Source: Lysobacterales bacterium
Lineage (GTDB): Bacteria > Pseudomonadota > Gammaproteobacteria > Xanthomonadales > SZUA-36
Length of the DNA: 17,095 nucleotides
Assembly: GCA_009692275.1 (NCBI GenBank)
Contig: SHZL01000021.1
Location: 1 to 17,095, forward strand
Direction: 5' to 3'
The notes under the pieces were generated by a model, which saw only the letters and a list, made by a program, of their open reading frames with translations, made no database searches and was not told where the DNA came from. Below are positions 14,310 through 17,095 of the stretch, piece after piece; position 1 is the first letter of the stretch, and every line of letters begins with the position of its first letter. A program made the translations under genes and the position numbers.

Positions 14310-14521
14310 TTTAAGGAAACTCTGATTAAATCAGAATTTCCTGCGGTACAGGGCACGGGTTGTTCCCGACAACCCGACTGCATTCCCTCCATCCATGGAG
14401 GTCGATGTGCCGCCATTTTCGATGATTGCAAATCATTGAAAATGAAGCCAAACAAAAATCACACTTTTTGTTTGGCGTGCTCTAAGAATGCCAGGATGGC
14501 ATTATTCAGAGCTTCCTTAAA
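14310..14521. mobile_element. MITE-like element with 20-bp terminal inverted repeats and serial hairpins
   Basis: The ends are TTTAAGGAAACTCTGATTAA (14310-14329) and the complement of TTTAAGGAAGCTCTGAATAA (14502-14521), 18 of 20 matching. TTAA at both ends could be a target duplication. The 212 bases hold no gene. They contain at least six stem-loops in a row: TCTGATT/AATCAGA (14321-14335), CGGGTTGT/ACAACCCG (14356-14376), CCTCCAT/ATGGAGG (14386-14401), a 13-bp arm pair with one mismatch (14415-14443), a perfect 12-bp pair GCCAAACAAAAA/TTTTTGTTTGGC with a 6-base loop (14447-14476), and AATGCC/GGCATT (14487-14503). It fills most of the 262-bp gap after the ThiF gene. Family unknown. It could form structured RNA and may end or stabilise transcripts. 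Confidence 0.7.
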
Positions 14522-14556
14522 GTACATTTGATCAGAGGCACTCAAGGAGGCCCGTC

Positions 14557-15315
14557 GTGGCCGGGATACGTATTCTCGCTGGTACAAAAAAAGGCGCTTT
14601 CATCCTCACTGCCGATGGCAAACGCAAGAAGTGGTCGCTTTCCGGCCCACATTTTGCCGGTTGGGAGATTTACCACATCAAGGGCTCGCCGGTTGATCCC
14701 AACCGCATCTATGCCTCCCAGCCCAGCAGCTGGTTCGGGCAGATCATCCAGCGCTCCGACGACGGTGGCAAAACCTGGCGGCCCATCAACTAGGGCCTGC
14801 GCTCACAGTACATCCCCAATCCCACCGCCGAAGTCGGACACTGTGTGCACCGCATCGCCATACACCCAACCCGGCCCGATACGCTGTTCATGCAAAAGCA
14901 TTGGGATGTCATGCGCAGTGATGATGCTGGCGATTCGTGGCGCGAGGTCAGTGGCAATCTGCCCAGCGATTTTGGCTTTCCGATTGCCGTGCATGCGCAC
15001 GAGCCGGAAACGATTTACGTGGTGCCGATCCAGAGTGACTCCCTGCACTACCCACCCGAGGGCGAGCTGCGAGTCTACCGCAGTCGCTCCGGCGGTAATG
15101 AATGGCAAGCCCTGACCAAGGGGCTGCCGCAGAAAAACTGCTATGTGAACATCTTGCGTGACGCGATGGCCGTGGACACCCTCGAACCCTGCGGCATTTA
15201 TTTCGGCACCACCGGCGGGCAGGTGTACGCATCGGCCGATGCTGGCGACAGCTGGGCACCCATAGCTCGTGACCTGCCTGCAGTGCTGTCAGTGGAAACC
15301 CAAACCCTATCATGA
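14557..15315 (+). pseudogene. BNR/Asp-box beta-propeller (sialidase/VPS10-like) gene, broken
   Basis: GTG 14557 follows AAGGAGG by 6 bases, so initiation looks intact. The frame encodes GTKKGAFILT and FAGWEIYHIKGSPVDP, then an Asp-box SDDGGKTW (14755-14778), and stops at TAG 14791-14793. The same frame then continues for 173 sense codons with GLRSQYIPNPTAEVGHCVH, two more Asp-boxes (SDDAGDSW 14917-14940; SADAGDSW 15232-15255) and YFGTTGGQVY, ending at TGA 15313-15315. Both halves belong to one WD40/YVTN/BNR-type propeller family. About 252 residues is short; from my memory of the family roughly 100 residues seem missing just after the first Asp-box, as if recombination joined two Asp-boxes. 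The stop codon overlaps the next gene's start (ATGA). No signal peptide is visible. Function unknown; BNR repeats alone do not make it a sialidase. Confidence 0.8.
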
Positions 15316-15665
15316 CCGACCATGGCATCACCAACATTGCCCCGACCGGTTCGGCCACGATCCGCGCCACAATCCGGGTTGTTCTGCCACAACACCTGCG
15401 CACACTGGCAAACGTGGACAGCGAAGTGCTGCTCACGGTCGAGGGACCGGTGACCGTGCGCTCGATTCTCGACGCGCTGGAAAATCGCTACCCGATGCTG
15501 TGTGGCACTATCAGGGATCACGTGACACGTGAGCACCGGCCAAAGCTGCGGTTCTATGCCAACGAGGAAGACATCACCCACAAGTCACCGGATATGCCCT
15601 TGCCGGAAGCAATTTTCTCAGGTTCAAAGCCCTTATTGATTGTCGGGGCAATTTCCGGGGGCTGA
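15312..15665 (+). CDS. MoaD/ThiS-family ubiquitin-fold sulfur carrier
   Basis: A 117-residue protein with ATG at 15312 overlapping the upstream TGA (ATGA). After an N-terminal extension of about 18 residues comes IRVVLPQHLRTLA, a beta-grasp first strand and helix, then VRSILDALENRYPML, FYANEEDITH and finally VGAISGG. The C-terminal Gly116-Gly117 is the site adenylated by ThiF/MoeB-type E1 enzymes and converted to a thiocarboxylate. It is longer than typical MoaD (about 80 residues). An E1-like gene lies 1 kb upstream on the same strand, making it the natural partner. Whether it serves molybdopterin, thiamine, cysteine or another pathway is not shown; no other moa or thi gene is in the window. 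A terminator-like hairpin follows at once. Confidence 0.88.
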   Translation: MTDHGITNIAPTGSATIRATIRVVLPQHLRTLANVDSEVLLTVEGPVTVRSILDALENRYPMLCGTIRDHVTREHRPKLRFYANEEDITHKSPDMPLPEAIFSGSKPLLIVGAISGG

Positions 15666-15667
15666 GG

Positions 15668-15695
15668 ACTGGGAGGCAGAGACCCCGCAGTTTTT
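15668..15695 (+). terminator. Probable Rho-independent terminator after the MoaD-like gene
   Basis: ACTGGGAGG (15668-15676) pairs with CCCCGCAGT (15683-15691) at 7 of 9 positions around a 6-base loop, followed by a TTTTT run (15691-15695). It begins 3 bases after the stop codon. It would end the ThiF-propeller-MoaD transcript. Confidence 0.5.
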
Positions 15696-15767
15696 CTCCC
15701 CGCATTGAGTTTTCCGCCGGTTTGCCATATGCTCGGGGTGCTGGTTATGCACTAAACAGGGAATGTT

Positions 15768-16211
15768 ATGCGGCGAATTGGCAGCGGATTTAACTATCTG
15801 TTCTTGAGCCTGCTGATAGTTGGCTGGGAAGCGGCTTATATTGCCTTGCCCCTCCTGTCCCGTTACGATGGCCCTTTCAATGCAGAACCTTTTGGTTTTG
15901 CAGTAAGCGGCCTTCCGTTCATTTCAAGAACAGATTTGAAAGTATTCGGAATCACGGTGTTTGTACTGGAGTCCCGCGAAAACCTGGGGCCGGACCCGGG
16001 CACGGTTTTTGTTCTCAGGAATACCTCTGGCAGGATTCTTTGGACCAGGCTGGGCGCCCCTGAATTAGGCATCATCCGGCTGGAAGAAAAATCCGCCCAC
16101 TGGTTCATCCCGGGCGGCTGGGTGGTACGCTTGAAGCCGGAATATACCGGAAATGGCGAGATGTACGTGTCACCGCTGGGCGGTTTCCGGTTTTTCTTCC
16201 ATCGCTGGTAA
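15768..16211 (+). CDS. Small membrane-anchored protein of unknown function
   Basis: I do not recognise this 147-residue protein. AGGGA lies 5 bases before ATG 15768. Residues 8-31 form one hydrophobic segment (FNYLFLSLLIVGWEAAYIALPLL) after a basic MRR, so it is probably an N-terminal anchor. The rest looks beta-rich and soluble: LKVFGITVFVLESRENLG, GTVFVLRNTSGRILWTRLG, HWFIPGGWVVRLKPEY and an aromatic, basic tail GGFRFFFHRW. TTGCCA (15722-15727) and TTATGC (15745-15750), 17 bases apart, are a weak promoter candidate. It starts a new unit after the terminator and ends 31 bases before the broken cupin gene. Confidence 0.65.
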   Translation: MRRIGSGFNYLFLSLLIVGWEAAYIALPLLSRYDGPFNAEPFGFAVSGLPFISRTDLKVFGITVFVLESRENLGPDPGTVFVLRNTSGRILWTRLGAPELGIIRLEEKSAHWFIPGGWVVRLKPEYTGNGEMYVSPLGGFRFFFHRW

Positions 16212-16242
16212 TAGCGTAACTAACTGCGAAGGAAGCCGCGAC

Positions 16243-16743
16243 ATGCCCATGAAGTCGAATCCTGAAAAATCGAATCCCGCTCCAGTGGCACTGCGAGCGC
16301 TTGATATCCCTCCATCGCCAAAGCAAACGGGATATCCGCAACCGTTCCTGGCGCTGGTCACCGGGCGCGAAAAGAGAAGGCTGGGCGATCATTTTGGCCT
16401 GACAAACTATGGCATTAACCTGTGCAGGATCAAACCAGGTTCCGTATCGTCCATGCGCCATTGCCATTCAGCCCAGGACGAATTCGTTTACGTTCTTGAA
16501 GGCTCACCTACGCTGGTAACCAACGCTGGTGTGACGGCACTCTCCCCGGGAATGTGCGCCGGTTTCAAAGCCGGAAGCGGCGATGCACACCACTTGCGGA
16601 ATGATTCGTCCAGCGAGGTTTAGTACCTGGAAATAGGCGACCGGTCGGAGGGTGACCTGGTTGTTTGTCCGGACGATGACCTGGCACTGCACGAAGCAAA
16701 CGGGAGTTTTGTATACACGCATAAGAATGGCGACCCGTATTGA
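16243..16743 (+). pseudogene. Cupin-domain protein gene interrupted by an in-frame TAG
   Basis: ATG 16243 has AAGGAAG 7 bases upstream. The frame encodes a cupin: GINLCRIKPGS, then MRHCHSAQDEFVYVLEGSP, which supplies the first cupin motif (G-x5-H-x-H-x3,4-E-x6-G: His, His, Glu), and SPGMCAGFKAGSGDAHHLRN, which is the second motif with its His. TAG at 16621-16623 stops it at residue 126. Translation continues in frame with YLEIGDRSEGD, CPDDDLALHE and YTHKNGDPY to TGA 16741-16743. This is the usual tail of this cupin group (YLEIGDR, DDDLA, THKDGTPY), so the gene was once about 166 residues. A one-base change (for example CAG to TAG) would explain it. The truncated product keeps the metal-binding core and could still fold. 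Its TGA overlaps the next start. Confidence 0.8.
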
Positions 16744-17095
16744 GCCAACTGCACCAACCCATCGGTGCCATCGTTCCCGGCTGGAAAGCGCCGCCACACC
16801 CGCCGCGCAAGATCCTGGAGGGTCGTTTCTGCCGCCTGGAGCCACTGGATCCCGTGCGCCACGCGGCAGACCTTTTTGCCGCCAACAGTCTGGATACCAA
16901 TGGCAGGAACTGGACTTACCTGGCCCAAGGGCCATTTGATACCCTGGCTGGCTAACGGTCCTGGATGGAACAGGAATGTTGTGGCACCGATCCGCAGTTT
17001 TATGCCATCGTTAATCGCGCAAAGGGTGAAGCTCAGGGAGTCGCCAAGGGGCGCAACCGGGACACTGCATGGTATGCTGCCATCGACCTCGAATG
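16740..17095 (+). pseudogene. GNAT acetyltransferase (RimJ/RimL-like) gene, broken; runs off the window
   Basis: A TTG at 16740 overlaps the cupin stop (TTGA). The frame encodes PIGAIVPGWKAPPHP, LEGRFCRLEPLDPVRHA and WTYLAQGPFDTLAG, the start of a GNAT protein related to ribosomal-protein acetyltransferases, then TAA at 16953-16955. The same frame resumes with RSWMEQECCGTDPQFYAIV and EAQGVA, both expected next, with TAA standing where a Tyr is usual. At 17045/17046 the sequence jumps straight to KGRNRDTAWYAAIDLE, which in this family sits near the C-terminus, so roughly 80-100 residues including the acetyl-CoA-binding region appear deleted in frame. The end lies beyond the window. With both a nonsense codon and loss of the core it cannot be active. 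Confidence 0.75.

Noticed and set aside
14447..14476. The perfect 12-bp stem as a classic Rho-independent terminator
   Set aside because: The A/T tracts lie inside the stem next to the loop rather than after a GC stem, so it is reported only as part of the MITE-like element.
14791..16623. TAG recoding as an amino-acid codon
   Set aside because: TAG also ends intact genes (acylase, serine hydrolase), and the neighbouring GNAT gene is broken by TAA, so decay or base error is simpler.

Overview
The window reads as chromosome of a Gram-negative bacterium, most likely a gammaproteobacterium. It is GC-rich. Most products carry Sec or lipoprotein signals, there is a class III (FTLIE) type IV prepilin behind a sigma-54 (-24/-12) promoter, and one palindrome resembles repeats I associate with gammaproteobacterial REP-associated tyrosine transposases. 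The genus cannot be fixed from sequence alone. No tRNA, rRNA, CRISPR array, phage module or intact transposase gene was seen.

Layout. (1) 1-1245, minus: the N-terminal 415 residues of an exported fusion joining a VOC/glyoxalase domain, a c-type cytochrome (CEQCH) and the start of a PQQ-type beta-propeller; it runs off the left edge. (2) 1403-3130, plus: an exported YtcJ-like amidohydrolase. (3) 3140-3655, minus: a solitary type IV pilin. (4) 3943-6321, plus: a translationally coupled trio of exported proteins (possible DUF3828-like protein, alpha/beta-hydrolase esterase, CYTH-like protein). (5) 12981-6318, minus: a co-directional run made of a membrane-anchored beta-lactamase-fold serine hydrolase, the C-terminal remnant of a nucleotide-sugar glycosyltransferase, an NAD-dependent sugar epimerase, an exported cyanophycinase-like S51 peptidase and a penicillin-acylase-type Ntn-hydrolase lipoprotein. 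The last two overlap by one base. (6) 13197-15665, plus: a ThiF/MoeB-type E1 enzyme and a MoaD/ThiS-type carrier ending in Gly-Gly, separated by a hairpin-rich MITE-like element and a broken BNR/Asp-box propeller gene. (7) 15768 to the right edge, plus: a small unknown membrane-anchored protein, then a cupin gene and a GNAT acetyltransferase gene that are both broken.

How the genes fit together. Regions 1-5 are dominated by periplasmic or surface hydrolases of amides, esters and peptides, which suggests scavenging of nitrogenous or acylated compounds; this is inference from family membership. ThiF plus MoaD suggests sulfur-carrier activation. The right-hand 2.5 kb shows decay: three genes carry in-frame stops (TAG, TAG, TAA) and two of them also look internally deleted. 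The most unusual intact item is the VOC-cytochrome c-PQQ fusion, whose VOC metal ligands and haem motif all look preserved.
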